A stretch of DNA of 64,000 nucleotides from Thermincola carboxydiphila (GTDB taxonomy: Bacteria; Bacillota; Thermincolia; Thermincolales; UBA2595): positions 328,111 through 392,110 of the forward strand of contig JAENZJ010000001.1 in the NCBI GenBank assembly GCA_016841325.1, in the 5' to 3' direction. The notes under the pieces were generated by a model. The model worked only from the letters and a program-made list of their open reading frames with translations. It made no database searches and was not told where the DNA came from. Of this stretch, positions 54,001 through 62,539 are shown piece after piece. Position 1 is the first letter of the stretch. Each line of letters begins with the position of its first letter. A program made the position numbers and the translations under genes.

Positions 54001-55046
54001 CAAAAGCGCCGTCAAAGGTGGCTGGTTACCGGGCTCTAAAGGGAATTAACCCGGATAAATCTGTCGATTTGCCTGACCACTATTCACTAAATACCAACTA
54101 TATGGCTGTCAGCATCGGTGTCTATTCAGGTGGCGGAATAACGTATTACCCCAATTCTCCCACATCTGAGGCGTGGGAAAGCAGTACCATGCCTGATTTC
54201 GAAACCCCGGGATTCCCTGCCGGCAGTACTGATAAAGACAGCGCTTCTGTTCCTGACGGAGATAGGTGGTCTACAGACCGGGCCTCATCTGAAGGTTCTT
54301 ACAACTATCAGCTTTATAAGTTCCTGTTTAATGAACCGTTGTCATCAATAAACCGCTTATCGGTCAAATGGATAGGGCATGGTGAACCTACGCCGGACCA
54401 TGAGACTGCAGTATATATATGGAACTTCAGTACCAAGTCCTGGCAGCAGCTGGGAACCGGACAGTATAATACAGATACCACGGTGCCATTCTTCAGAAAT
54501 AAAGAAAACTCCGCCTTCTGTAACAGGTGTCATGACAATGTGGCCCCCTCGGGTGTCCGGATGGGGGCAATACCCCCGGCCAATATTCAGGCCAGTGTTG
54601 TCAATGATTATCATGGTGATTATACAGGCACAACAAGCCATTTAGCGGACCCGTATATAATGGGGAGCAGCCGGCTGGCCTGTGATGACTGCCATGATCC
54701 CCATGGGAGTGCAAATATTTACCACTTAAGGGAAACGGTAAACGGAAACAGCGGGATATCGGCAATCCAGGCTGACGGTACCGGTGTCAAACCGTTTTGT
54801 CAGTCCTGCCATACAGGGGATATCACAAATGACTGGCATCAGTCATGTAAAGACTGCCATAATGGCTGGTCGGGAGATATTACGGTAGACGGTTTTGACG
54901 AGCCTCACGATTTTCCGGCGCCCCTGACGGAGTCTGATATTTCCAACTGTTTCAGGTGTCACGGCCATAATAAACAGTGGTATGGTGAGGCTTACTGCAA
55001 CGACTGCCATAGTTGGAAGACCCATGATTATCCGAAAAGTTTTTAA
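48039..55046 (+). CDS. Giant extracellular multihaem cytochrome c (16 CXXCH), paralogue of the first
   Basis: 2335 aa. TTG start with AGGAG six bases upstream; signal/anchor helix about 9-30. N-terminal octahaem cluster (Cys65 to about 316) nearly identical in layout to the first cytochrome; FN3-like modules; first copy of the ~400-residue domain (SCPILYTWDGGKFRF, from 700); a middle cluster with CGICH (1219), CX6CH (CFGEGLGCH) and CVNCH (1298); FN3-like modules; second copy of the large domain (SCPNLYVWNGKKYEF, from 1555); C-terminal cluster of six (2161-2324: CNRCH, CDDCH, CQSCH, CKDCH, CFRCH, CNDCH). The HYSLNT(D/N)Y motif precedes haem modules. No SLH or LPXTG anchor. Likely an extracellular electron conduit. 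Confidence 0.9.
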   Translation: MSGIMSIFKKTILIIAVICLTAYGLFSALAGGFRAAAEPAGESGGEPLGAPVANPHGNYDVNAQCEKCHSTHSSLGSYLLTSPTQRETCYFCHDGSNSSPNIRGEFGEETIGSSVYSGAGSLHPVPLGALKCTGCHDPHLANEKSAGGTAGLLAVGEAVYSSGNSVCGGCHGSGSMLPGGDMLADFAYTPHDLSMDPPASGTMIKCARCHQPHGSPYDMLLRTTITDMSGNVYQVNGNNNSVCFGCHTGGQGRYSGSTVYNTVYHGLKTESTVATTTYSDTGYGAALCLNCHEPHGKTGISKYRRAEGNALCTTCHDDDLVVRPDNYSYRGIAAYENTPHAGADADNMPVAYSYTINTEGSAAWESAGAADQAPTPSTPGNPATAPQSANVRSIDSLFWSTDLTATQDHYNYQMYKFHVNQVLADIKQLNGKWIGYGEPTDNHPTDLLIWNKNQLQWEQMASGQLGDPANPGALTWTITSGVENYLDNNNDVYILARARHDNTPPSVSPGWGPLYNTTSRWNDIGWTTDENATSYVDYGSTTEYGNTVGNDGLVKSHSLRLSGLTAGQTYYYRIRTTDALGNETRKTGSFVAKSGLPGLHAIANQEQEANYIFTINFSWDAVIDPDGNPVTYDIQISKASDFSTVYKQLPDTSAVNWSTTVTHVGDDVPNTWHWRVRSKDSYGSVSDWSAGSFQTLAWSCPILYTWDGGKFRFNTDIVAGSNVGLEKAPGQYLDPTPDEQVTIPGEFLKEKDGKYIIKIKNEQNEVDYIDNLVLQAVDHPIGTKIALNEFVRHKEPYKIYTYSENVKPVKRATYINNPTWSGGEISSPVDVTELVSKIDNRHASGSLFDDNRYELDLGDLSHAEEIKLVIKGWTEFATSEERAERVEKAAEGIKTAPRLLEILQPDGSWQSEVIMHIPGYTKTAVIDLTGKFPAGTQKYIVRLRGLYRPHIDFIGVDITKQADLKMVDLEMQEAVLSYEGPSSYAKYPAPNFDYDNKRSFGLWIHEGKFTRYGDVLPLVEAINDKLVVMDTGDELTVSFKALPPPAPGMTRSFVLKPWAYYKELSEAKVDPMPFRGMDISLYPESLGEYPDELQSYVEEWNTREHKPVNGRITAPERENVANSPGADGGSGKEAGILTRLKYFIIKLFAQLRETWDKMLSSSTNESAFLMTETITGNHITETITAAQGTPTGAGHFSLNTDYIELEVRATDHSVPNGYCGICHNPHGKVDGTGNVIPKQLQEGLESGCFGEGLGCHSDPANSDRGIDIEERFTAGLNAASRHSIDPGEQNDGGTRVQCVNCHDPHLNDAENKTVDPDNRYTVLDQWVDRGIKDYVYSDGTLYVLAKARHDGTPPVINSVSHTVNSAVYSATITWTANERSTRQIEWGTTVGEYVYTEGSPGTLYGSPTSASHSITLNDLEIGVDYYYRAKSADALGNTAYSDSGIIKISTPPGAPFNLRSDPPDWVYKDELIRLIWDPAVDPDGDPLRYRVQITNQTTGQQIADSWWLPVGQTYWETSFTNSGNYIYEWQVRARDIYGSEGPYSSKANFDYVGSCPNLYVWNGKKYEFVTDLAGSDVGLEVRPGKFAEIFPDLPVPIPWNKLREKDGQYTIKLKSERDEVDYIDFAGLQAVDHPEGTRITINDLVRGRQPIRVYSYSADVKPVRKATYVNNPVYSGGKPTTPVDITELVSKVDNRNAKGSYGDDNQFTFDLGDLSGAKEIKLVITGWTEFTSYLERKADRERKDAKKARHYVEVLQPDATWKREDIKQINGMTKTSVLDLTGKFGKGTKKYMVRLRGMHRPHIDFVGVDTTPQARLKITDLEMLEARLAYRGVSKSTKYPAPYFDYYKLDDKVIRHEGKFTRYGDVIPLVKEVDDKLVVMDTGDELTVSFKALPPPAPGMTRSFILKPWVYYKEYELAKAEPLPFRGMDMSQLPDSLGDYPDELKKYHKEWNTRNHSTDLSFWQKMLKHWKAFVQLAKTLIAHPDLVTKAPSKVAGYRALKGINPDKSVDLPDHYSLNTNYMAVSIGVYSGGGITYYPNSPTSEAWESSTMPDFETPGFPAGSTDKDSASVPDGDRWSTDRASSEGSYNYQLYKFLFNEPLSSINRLSVKWIGHGEPTPDHETAVYIWNFSTKSWQQLGTGQYNTDTTVPFFRNKENSAFCNRCHDNVAPSGVRMGAIPPANIQASVVNDYHGDYTGTTSHLADPYIMGSSRLACDDCHDPHGSANIYHLRETVNGNSGISAIQADGTGVKPFCQSCHTGDITNDWHQSCKDCHNGWSGDITVDGFDEPHDFPAPLTESDISNCFRCHGHNKQWYGEAYCNDCHSWKTHDYPKSF

Positions 55047-55051
55047 ACACA

Positions 55052-55084
55052 TGAGGCTGCTCCTCACACTGAAGAGCAGCCTCA
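55052..55084. terminator. Bidirectional hairpin after the second cytochrome
   Basis: TGAGGCTGCTC and GAGCAGCCTCA, perfect 11-bp stem with an 11-base loop, between convergent genes. T-tracts are weak on both sides. Confidence 0.6.
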
Positions 55085-55123
55085 AATATTTGCAGGTCTT
55101 ATAAGTCCGGGGCCTCCCCGGGG

Positions 55124-57574
55124 TTAACCATCCAGGTAGCGCTCTATACGGTCCGGAGTGGTCAGCTGGACACTTGGGCTGTTATAGTCCCAGAACTTAT
55201 AGAAGGTTTCCTGGGTCAGGCTGCCGGCTCCCGGGACAGGCATTTCCAGGGTGGTTTTATACTGATAGATAAAATTATCCTCGATGCCTATCCATATTGT
55301 ATAGACCATTGCCGCCCTGTCCAACAGGCCCCGGGAGTAGCTGTCATCAGGCAGTTGAATACCTGCCGGCACCAGTTGGGTCATATCGGACCCATTTAGC
55401 TCTGCCTGCAGGACCAGGCACTGCCGGCCCATAATTGTTTCTTCCGGAAGCTGCCGCATTTTATCAGCTGCCGCGGTAAGCTTTTCAAATCCCGCAAAGA
55501 GGTCCGTGGGAACCTGTTCAGACCCGGCACGCCGCCATTTTCCGTATTGATTTACATAGACCTTATCATCCCAGCGGTAGTAGGTATATTTCTTCTGCAG
55601 GATACTGGCATCAATGATAAAGCCTTTATCCCGGTCAACTGTGCCCTGGTTGAACATACTGGTGGTCTTCCTCTTTTGGATTTTGGAAGAAGTCCAGCCC
55701 TGGAACCAGAATCTGCGGCCTTCGCTTTCAGTCTTGGCGGCAGCTTCTTTCAGAAGTTCCGCTGTATTTTCCGGGTCAGGCTGCACTATTTTGGCATTTT
55801 CGGGCGCCGCAGCCCGGGGCATTGTTTTGAACCCGGATTTATAAGTACACCCACCTGAGAGTACCAGTATTGTCAGGATAAGCAATAATGGTACTACTGT
55901 TTTATTACGCCCTTTTAACCTGATGCCGACTCCTGTGAGCACAAGCAGCATTGTCAGGCCGTAAAGGACAGGGACTACCGGCAGGCGGTGCTTTTCCAGA
56001 ACCATGATTACATGCTTCTTATAGAGGTAAGCAGCCAGTTCGTTTTCCCGATCACCATCCACATCTGCCGGGGTAAGGTTAATCATTCCCGAGAAGACCC
56101 GCCATTTTTGCTGCAGGCCCTGGTTGGTATATTCATAACCGGTCATATAGCGGGTCCTGTTGTTGCGGACATTGCTCTTTGAAAGCGCGATAATGTGCGG
56201 CTTCCGGTCCGGCCCCAGCGAAGCAAAGCCCTCAAAACGGAACGAGTCATCTGTGCTGGCCCAGAGCACCCTCCAGTTACCACCATCATCAAGTTCCAGA
56301 ATCCGGGCCTGTTCCGTATTTAACATAAGTTCATCCGTGCCGTCTCCGTCAACGTCCGCCAGCAGTGCTTCAGCGCTGCTGATATCAGTTATCTGGTCCC
56401 TGGTAATTTCGTTAATCAGTTTAACTTCACCTGAAGGGCTGACATCGAAAATCCGAAGTCTGGTCCCCAGCACCACCAATTGGGCGGATGCACCGTTAAG
56501 CAAGCGCCCGGCGCCGAGAATGGCTGTGGCTTCTGTGGCCACTGAGAATTCCTTCCCGGCATAATTTCCCCTAAGTTCTGAACCTGTAATTTCAGCCGAA
56601 AGCTGCCAGGGTTCGGTGATGCTGATTGATGATACCGGGACAGTCTTTTCAGGGGATGTATCTGCTATACCGCTTATCAGGCGGTGCCAACTTTCCTGCC
56701 TCATCCGGGTACTTTCCAGACTAAGGACCAGGTTATAAAAAGGAGCATCTCCAAAACGCATCGTCTTACTAACAATTACATCCCGATCGGTCAGGGGATG
56801 CAGATCCTGTTGCAGGGCATCTCCGGATTCTTTCCAGTCTGCGGTGTAATAGGGGAAGTTAATATAATCCTGCTGCAGGGCGCTGACCAGGAGTTCCCGG
56901 GAATAAGCGGTTTTTGCCAGACGGTCAAAACTGCGCCCGTTCCAGCCAAATACCATGTACTGATTGTTTTCATTCCAAAGCAGTTTGCCGTCTTCTTCCC
57001 CGGCAATGATGTTCTCGCGTTCTCTGACCACAGAATCAAAGTTTCCCTGGGTGATAATTTCTGCTTTCCCGTCATCATTAAGGTCAACAGACAGGAGCGG
57101 GAAGTAGTCCACTGTGCCGCCCTGGCGGTAGAGCACAGGGCTGCGCCACTTGACGGTGAATTCACTCCAGAGGGGCACCTCATCTAGGGGTACAGTGAGG
57201 TTGATTGCCAGGGCTACCAGGAATACCGTAAGAAAACGGGTAGGTGCGACCCTGCCGAGGACCCGGCCGGTAAAGCCCAGGATGATAAAAATTACCAGTA
57301 CCCCGGGGATCCTCAGGTACCACTCCAGGAATGAGATATTGTCCAGGGCCCTGACCATCAGCAGAAAAGTCAGGCCCAGCACCGTCAGGTTTCTGCGGTG
57401 GGCGGAAGGCAGTGCATAGACCAGCAGCCCGCTGATACCCACGGATACAAGAATACCGTAGACCGACCAGTCAAGAATGGCCGGGACTATGAGCAACTCA
57501 TACAGGATAAACAGATACACAGCAAAGAGAATATATTTTAGGGTATTGAGCGTGAATTCAGCCGGCTTATTCAT
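55124..57574 (-). CDS. Membrane protein with FG-GAP/VCBS-like repeats and lipoprotein-like C-terminal domain
   Basis: 816 aa. About six N-terminal membrane helices (to about 150), then an extracytoplasmic region with FG-GAP-type calcium-binding repeats (LLSVDLNDDGKAEIIT, LLADVDGDGTDELML, TPADVDGDRENELAA), two further hydrophobic segments (about 540-585) ending in LVLSGGCTYKSG, and a soluble C-terminal domain of about 200 residues resembling LolA/LppX-like lipoprotein folds. It looks like a membrane repeat protein fused to a lipoprotein. ATG at 57574 with GGAGGTG; overlaps the upstream ligase gene by 8 bp. Possibly envelope or polysaccharide related. Confidence 0.7.
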   Translation of the reverse strand: MNKPAEFTLNTLKYILFAVYLFILYELLIVPAILDWSVYGILVSVGISGLLVYALPSAHRRNLTVLGLTFLLMVRALDNISFLEWYLRIPGVLVIFIILGFTGRVLGRVAPTRFLTVFLVALAINLTVPLDEVPLWSEFTVKWRSPVLYRQGGTVDYFPLLSVDLNDDGKAEIITQGNFDSVVRERENIIAGEEDGKLLWNENNQYMVFGWNGRSFDRLAKTAYSRELLVSALQQDYINFPYYTADWKESGDALQQDLHPLTDRDVIVSKTMRFGDAPFYNLVLSLESTRMRQESWHRLISGIADTSPEKTVPVSSISITEPWQLSAEITGSELRGNYAGKEFSVATEATAILGAGRLLNGASAQLVVLGTRLRIFDVSPSGEVKLINEITRDQITDISSAEALLADVDGDGTDELMLNTEQARILELDDGGNWRVLWASTDDSFRFEGFASLGPDRKPHIIALSKSNVRNNRTRYMTGYEYTNQGLQQKWRVFSGMINLTPADVDGDRENELAAYLYKKHVIMVLEKHRLPVVPVLYGLTMLLVLTGVGIRLKGRNKTVVPLLLILTILVLSGGCTYKSGFKTMPRAAAPENAKIVQPDPENTAELLKEAAAKTESEGRRFWFQGWTSSKIQKRKTTSMFNQGTVDRDKGFIIDASILQKKYTYYRWDDKVYVNQYGKWRRAGSEQVPTDLFAGFEKLTAAADKMRQLPEETIMGRQCLVLQAELNGSDMTQLVPAGIQLPDDSYSRGLLDRAAMVYTIWIGIEDNFIYQYKTTLEMPVPGAGSLTQETFYKFWDYNSPSVQLTTPDRIERYLDG

Positions 57575-58817
57575 TGGCAGCACCTCCTGTACCTGCTTCA
57601 TTGCAGGGCATCCCTGCCAGGAGTCCTGCCGTTAGCCAGAAGTAAGTGCTCAGATAGGGTATTTCAAATATATTTTCCACCCCATTGTGAAACAGTACTG
57701 CCAGGAGCCCGGTAAAAATGCCGGCTGCAGCATAACGCCAGCGCGGGTTGGCCAGGGCCTGCCAGGCACGGTAACCCTGGTGCAGGGCAGTTGAAACAAG
57801 CCAGAGGAACAGCCCAAGGCCAACCAATCCTGTTTCAGCAAGGGTTTTCATATAATAGTTGTCAACTGAGGGAGTCCCGAAAGCCCGGTCTGCCACAGCG
57901 CCGCCGTAGTGACCCAGGCCTGTCCCGAACAAGGGCTGCAGGGTCATCTGGTCATAAGCGTCCAGCCATCTTTTAATCCGGCCGCTGGCTGCGCTCTTGG
58001 ACATGTATTCCGGAGTAAACAGGTAAGAAATCCGGTTACTTACCGCCGGGACAAACAAGACTATCAGGACCACAGCCACAACTCCGGCAACCAGCAGGCG
58101 GCGGTCGAAAATAATCCCGATAACAGCCAGTGCAAAGGCAAAAGCCAGCCACGCACCCCTGGTCCCGGTAAACAGCAGGCATAGCACCAGCAAACCGGCG
58201 GCAGCCAGCCACACCAGTCTTCTGGGCCATGTTTTTTCTGCTGCTGCCAGCCCCAGGGCAATGGGGGCCAGGAATGCCATATGGCCTGCCAGGGCATTGG
58301 GACTGTTGATAATGGAAAAAGCTCTGGTGCGCACAGCTTCACCGGCATCCACCCAACGACCCGGCATGGGGACCCCGACAATATACTGCCAGATCCCGTG
58401 GACAGCGAGGACAGTCCCTAAAACGACAGCAACAGTCAGCAGCAGTTTGGCATCTTCGTTCTTATGTATCAGGTAAAAGGAGGCGAAAAACGCCAGCATG
58501 TACTGGAACATGGCCCGGTAACCCTCTATGTTGATTGTCAGGTCTGTAAGGTTTAGAACCAAAAGCGCCAGGCCGGCTGTCATTACAAGACCCATTACCC
58601 TGGTAAGCGCCGTTGACCTTTCGGGGGGACTGAAAATCAGCTTAAGACCAAGTACGGCCAGGAGTGTAACCAGAGTAAGCTCGTCCCACAGTGAGCCAAG
58701 GACGGGGATTGGCAAAACATTGCGCAGTATATAATCAATACCTGGGTATAACATCAACAAAGAGAGCAGGGTTAGCACAAATCTGTCTGTCAGTGACCGT
58801 TTTTTCCAGCTGAGCAT
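57567..58817 (-). CDS. O-antigen ligase-like (Wzy/WaaL) membrane protein
   Basis: 416 aa, about 12 helices. The large outer loop contains the family pattern RTRAFSIINSPNALAGHMAF and TGTRGAWLAF, and GTGLGHYGG ... VDNYYMKTLAETGLVG. Members polymerise or ligate surface polysaccharides. ATG follows CGGAGG. Cotranscribed with the FG-GAP protein. Confidence 0.85.
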   Translation of the reverse strand: MLSWKKRSLTDRFVLTLLSLLMLYPGIDYILRNVLPIPVLGSLWDELTLVTLLAVLGLKLIFSPPERSTALTRVMGLVMTAGLALLVLNLTDLTINIEGYRAMFQYMLAFFASFYLIHKNEDAKLLLTVAVVLGTVLAVHGIWQYIVGVPMPGRWVDAGEAVRTRAFSIINSPNALAGHMAFLAPIALGLAAAEKTWPRRLVWLAAAGLLVLCLLFTGTRGAWLAFAFALAVIGIIFDRRLLVAGVVAVVLIVLFVPAVSNRISYLFTPEYMSKSAASGRIKRWLDAYDQMTLQPLFGTGLGHYGGAVADRAFGTPSVDNYYMKTLAETGLVGLGLFLWLVSTALHQGYRAWQALANPRWRYAAAGIFTGLLAVLFHNGVENIFEIPYLSTYFWLTAGLLAGMPCNEAGTGGAANE

Positions 58818-58991
58818 CTTAATCCTCCGTTTTAGTATTATATGTCGTCCTGAGTTATTATATCATATGACACAACGGCCTACAACGCGCGAAAAAAGCC
58901 GGCGCTAAATCATTTTTCAGTTCGGAAAGTGAGTCATATCACATACTTTTGCAGCCATTCGTGGGATAATAGGCACAAAAGAGGTGGTATT

Positions 58992-59285
58992 ATGGTGTTT
59001 ACAGTTATGCTCAAAGCCCTGTTATCCCTGACTGCCGGTCTGATTTTCTGGTTTTTTACCTTTCTGGTTTTTATGGTATATGCATTTATGCCGATAAGTA
59101 AGACAGCCAACTCCATTATTTTTACCATTTTGGCCCCTGCCTTATATCTTTTAATCACAAATTGGCTCCTGAAAAAACTGTTTAATGAAAAGGGGACCAA
59201 AAAACTCGCTGCCAATCTTATAATCACTCTGCTGAGTATGGGTGTGGCCCTGCTGGTAATAGATTTTGCGGCAAAAATCATGTAA
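58992..59285 (+). CDS. Small membrane protein, unknown function
   Basis: 97 aa with three hydrophobic helices (LKALLSLTAGLIFWFFTFLV, TANSIIFTILAPALYLLITN, AANLIITLLSMGVALLVIDF). Not recognised. ATG at 58992 with AGAGGTGG upstream. Divergent from the ligase gene. Confidence 0.65.
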   Translation: MVFTVMLKALLSLTAGLIFWFFTFLVFMVYAFMPISKTANSIIFTILAPALYLLITNWLLKKLFNEKGTKKLAANLIITLLSMGVALLVIDFAAKIM

Positions 59286-59386
59286 CTGTAACAGAAAAAG
59301 GTAATTACACCTAAAAAGAAGGAATTTTGGCACGGGTGGGTGAATTTAATATATAAGGTAGTCTTTTGGGGGGAGAAGGGTATCTC

Positions 59387-60952
59387 ATGTTTGTTTTGAG
59401 CCTGTTTAAGGCCGGTTACCCTTATAACAGAAGTCCTCACGGCAGTCTGATGCGGTATCTGCAGAATTTCAGGTACCTCTCATTTGTCGTTACCACTGTT
59501 TGGGCCATACTTATGTTTAATTTTAAGTCCTTGGAACGGGACTTTTCTTTATCCTCTTTTTCCATTCTGATTATTACAGGAACTGCGTATATTCTGGTTG
59601 CAGAATGTATCATGTTTTTGGTTTATTCCAGGGCTCCGCGGTTCGGAGACCGGCTGGTGTTGTTTTTTGCCGTTGCAGATGTGGTTTTTATTTTGGCCGG
59701 TCTTTACCTTACCGGCGGTGCCACGAGCCCATTTTTACTGCTTTACCTGCTGCCCCTGGTTAACTGCCGGATTGTTTATGGTGCGAAATATGGCACAATT
59801 ATGACTGTAATTTGCCTGGGGACTTATTTCGGAGCAGTTATGGTTTCACCAAACTTCCATCCCGTGAAACTGTTTAATTTTGCGGCTGTGGTGATACCTC
59901 TGTATTTTGCCTTCTCACATTACGTTGGTCTCATGATCCGGTCAGAGAGCAATACTAAAAAGGAAAAAGATGTCCTTGACCGGGAGTATCGGAAGAGTAA
60001 ACTCCTCTACAGGTTCAGTAAGGAACTGAATCAGGCCAGGGAGTTCCGGAAAATATGTGACCTGCTCTTTGAGACTGTCGACCCGGTTGTACCTGTCAAA
60101 GGGATTAAGGTGTTTTTTGGCAGTGAGGATAATGGAGCATGCAGAGAGATATATTCTTATGAATCGGAACAGGTTGACTGGGGAGTAGAACTGGGATTTG
60201 AGACAGGGGAAGAACTCGGGCCGGAAATCCTGAAAAACCTCGGATATGATTTTGGGTTCTTTATTTTACCACTCGGTGACAAAGCCGAGTCGGGGTTCAT
60301 TATTATCCGCGGCCAGCGGGATTACCTGCAGGCGGATTATTATGAACGGTACCTGAAAACGGTTGCGGAAATTGCTGCTGCAGGCTTGCGGAATGTGGCC
60401 CACCTGAAGAGGCTGGAAATGCAGTCTGCATGTGACGGATTGACAGGACTGTTTAATAATGCCTGTTTTTACCGGCGTCTTGAGGAGATGGTGAACCAGA
60501 CAGAGAGATATCACCTCAAATTCGTTGTTGCCATGATTGACCTGGATTACTTTAAAAAAATCAATGACAGGTATGGGCATGTTTTTGGGGATGTGGTCCT
60601 GCGGGAACTGGCTGCCCTTGTCAGGAACAGGGTGCGGGTTTCAGACCTGATAGCAAGGTATGGGGGAGAAGAATTTGCTGTTATTATGCCCCATACCGAC
60701 ATCACCGGCGCCTATCAGCTTATGGAGCGGATACGCAGTACCGTAGAAGCACACGTTTTTCAATATAAAGGAGAATACTGTAAGGTGACTTTGAGTATCG
60801 GCCTGGCTGCCTGGGAACCTTTAATGGAAGTCAGGGAAATTGTCAAATTTGCGGATGATGCCCTTTACGCGGCTAAAGGCAGCGGCCGGAACAAGGTCGT
60901 CTGTCATGACTCCGGTGGGCCGGGAATGAACATAAAAAAGAACATTGGCTAA
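59387..60952 (+). CDS. Membrane-bound diguanylate cyclase with GAF-like domain
   Basis: 521 aa. N-terminal membrane domain (about six helices, 25-185), a coiled link and GAF-like region (about 200-340), and a GGDEF domain (about 345-505) with active-site GGEEF and, exactly five residues before it, the RxxD inhibitory site (RVSD). Makes c-di-GMP, probably in answer to a membrane or small-molecule signal. ATG at 59387 after GAAGGG. Confidence 0.92.
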   Translation: MFVLSLFKAGYPYNRSPHGSLMRYLQNFRYLSFVVTTVWAILMFNFKSLERDFSLSSFSILIITGTAYILVAECIMFLVYSRAPRFGDRLVLFFAVADVVFILAGLYLTGGATSPFLLLYLLPLVNCRIVYGAKYGTIMTVICLGTYFGAVMVSPNFHPVKLFNFAAVVIPLYFAFSHYVGLMIRSESNTKKEKDVLDREYRKSKLLYRFSKELNQAREFRKICDLLFETVDPVVPVKGIKVFFGSEDNGACREIYSYESEQVDWGVELGFETGEELGPEILKNLGYDFGFFILPLGDKAESGFIIIRGQRDYLQADYYERYLKTVAEIAAAGLRNVAHLKRLEMQSACDGLTGLFNNACFYRRLEEMVNQTERYHLKFVVAMIDLDYFKKINDRYGHVFGDVVLRELAALVRNRVRVSDLIARYGGEEFAVIMPHTDITGAYQLMERIRSTVEAHVFQYKGEYCKVTLSIGLAAWEPLMEVREIVKFADDALYAAKGSGRNKVVCHDSGGPGMNIKKNIG

Positions 60953-60972
60953 GAAAAGGGTTTAATAAAACT

Positions 60973-61006
60973 AAAAGCAGCTTGCCGGAAGGCTGAGCTG
61001 CTTTTT
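60973..61006. terminator. Bidirectional terminator
   Basis: AAAAGCAGCT and AGCTGCTTTT with a 12-base loop, A-run on one side and T-run on the other; lies between convergent genes. Confidence 0.85.
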
Positions 61007-61024
61007 CAATGTTTCAGGGGCTGG

Positions 61025-62386
61025 TTACATTCTGTTCATCAAGCTGTAAAGCTCTGCTTCATTGTCAACCAGAATTTTGTCAAGTTCTCCGATACATTCA
61101 TTAAACAGGCTGATCTTTTCACCAAGGATGGAAAATATTTTTTCCTCAATGGTATCCTTCATGATAAAGTTATATATATACACACTGCTGGATTTTTGTC
61201 CGATCCGGTCAATCCGGCCAATTCGCTGTTCAACCTTCATGGGGTTCCAGGGCAGGTCAAAATTAACGATGACATCACAGTATTGGAAGTTTAGGCCCTG
61301 GGAGCCGGAATCAGTACAAATCATAACCGGAATATCCCTTTTTTCAAACAGGTGTTTTACCCATTCTTTCTGGTTTCTCCCCAGTTTTCCATTAAAGAGT
61401 GCAAATCTGATATCCTGCATCATCAGGTACCTGGCTATATAGTGCTGTGTCTGGATATATTCCGTAAAAACAAGTATTTTTCCCCTGTGGTTCCGAAGGA
61501 TCGTATCCAGGTGCTGCAGCTTTGCGGAGATTCCGCATTCCTCCAATAAGGCCAGGATCTCTGTATCCCCCTTTTTCTGCAGCGTATCATAAAGGGCTGA
61601 GTAACTGCTGCAAAATTCTTTACACAACAGTAGTGACAGGAATGTGCCCGGGTATGATTTAATCCTGTTGTAGATTTGTCTCTCCAGATCAGTGGGTTCC
61701 ACGGGAATCAGGTTTACTTTGCGGGTAATATTTTTTACACCCAGTTCCCGGGTCAGGTTTCTGATCATTACATCCTGAAGTTTCTCCCGCATTTCACCTA
61801 TCAATGACCGGGGGTTCAGCTGGTAATGGTCCAGGAAGCTGTGGTAATCAGGAAACAATTCCGGTTTCAGGAGACATACAAGGTTATATACCTCTTCAAG
61901 TTTATTATGCAGAGGTGTTGCTGTGAGCAGAATAAGCCCTTTGGTATTAAGCCTTGATACAAAAGTCCAGTTTCCGGTTTTCCTGTTTTTCAGCTTGTGA
62001 GCTTCATCTATAACTACCAGGTCATATTTGTTTTCCAGGATAAGTCTGCTGTGGTCTTCCCTTTTTGCCTTATCCAGAGACCCGATGACAAAGTTTCCTG
62101 ACCAGGCCCAGGGGCCTTTACGGCTGACCCAGAAATTGAGCCCGAATTTTTCGTTTAATTCTGACCACCACTGCTGCACAAGTGAGGCCGGAGTCAGGAC
62201 CAGGACTTTATTAGCCTGTCCTGTGGCAATCATTTCTTTGATAATAAGGCCTGCTTCAATGGTTTTACCAAGACCGACCTCATCGGCGATCAGGGCACGG
62301 CAGCCCATATCCTTCAGGACCCTGACTGCAGTCTGCACCTGGTAACTATGAGGTTCAAAAGGCAGTTCAGGGAGACATGCTAACAA
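61025..62386 (-). CDS. SNF2-family helicase/ATPase
   Basis: 453 aa. Helicase motifs: DEVGLGKTIEAGLI (Walker A), VIDEAHKLKN, LLTATPLHN, SGSQGLNFQ and QRIGRIDRIGQ. Nearly just the two RecA-like lobes, with no extra DNA-binding domain; shorter than RapA/HepA (about 950 aa). I prefer TTG at 62386 with GGAGGTGG ahead; ATG at 62410 has GGGGG four bases upstream and remains possible. Possibly in an operon with the next upstream gene. Confidence 0.88.
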   Translation of the reverse strand: MLACLPELPFEPHSYQVQTAVRVLKDMGCRALIADEVGLGKTIEAGLIIKEMIATGQANKVLVLTPASLVQQWWSELNEKFGLNFWVSRKGPWAWSGNFVIGSLDKAKREDHSRLILENKYDLVVIDEAHKLKNRKTGNWTFVSRLNTKGLILLTATPLHNKLEEVYNLVCLLKPELFPDYHSFLDHYQLNPRSLIGEMREKLQDVMIRNLTRELGVKNITRKVNLIPVEPTDLERQIYNRIKSYPGTFLSLLLCKEFCSSYSALYDTLQKKGDTEILALLEECGISAKLQHLDTILRNHRGKILVFTEYIQTQHYIARYLMMQDIRFALFNGKLGRNQKEWVKHLFEKRDIPVMICTDSGSQGLNFQYCDVIVNFDLPWNPMKVEQRIGRIDRIGQKSSSVYIYNFIMKDTIEEKIFSILGEKISLFNECIGELDKILVDNEAELYSLMNRM

Positions 62387-62539
62387 AGGACCACCTCCAA
62401 TAAACGGCATTAAGCCCCCTGAAGTAATTGTCCTTTATAGTATGGCTCTTTAGGTATGGTACAATAGGAGGTAAGTTGTAGATGGAATGGTGAAGCTGCC
62501 CAAATGGCAATACTAAGCTGCAAGGGTCCACAGGTGATA

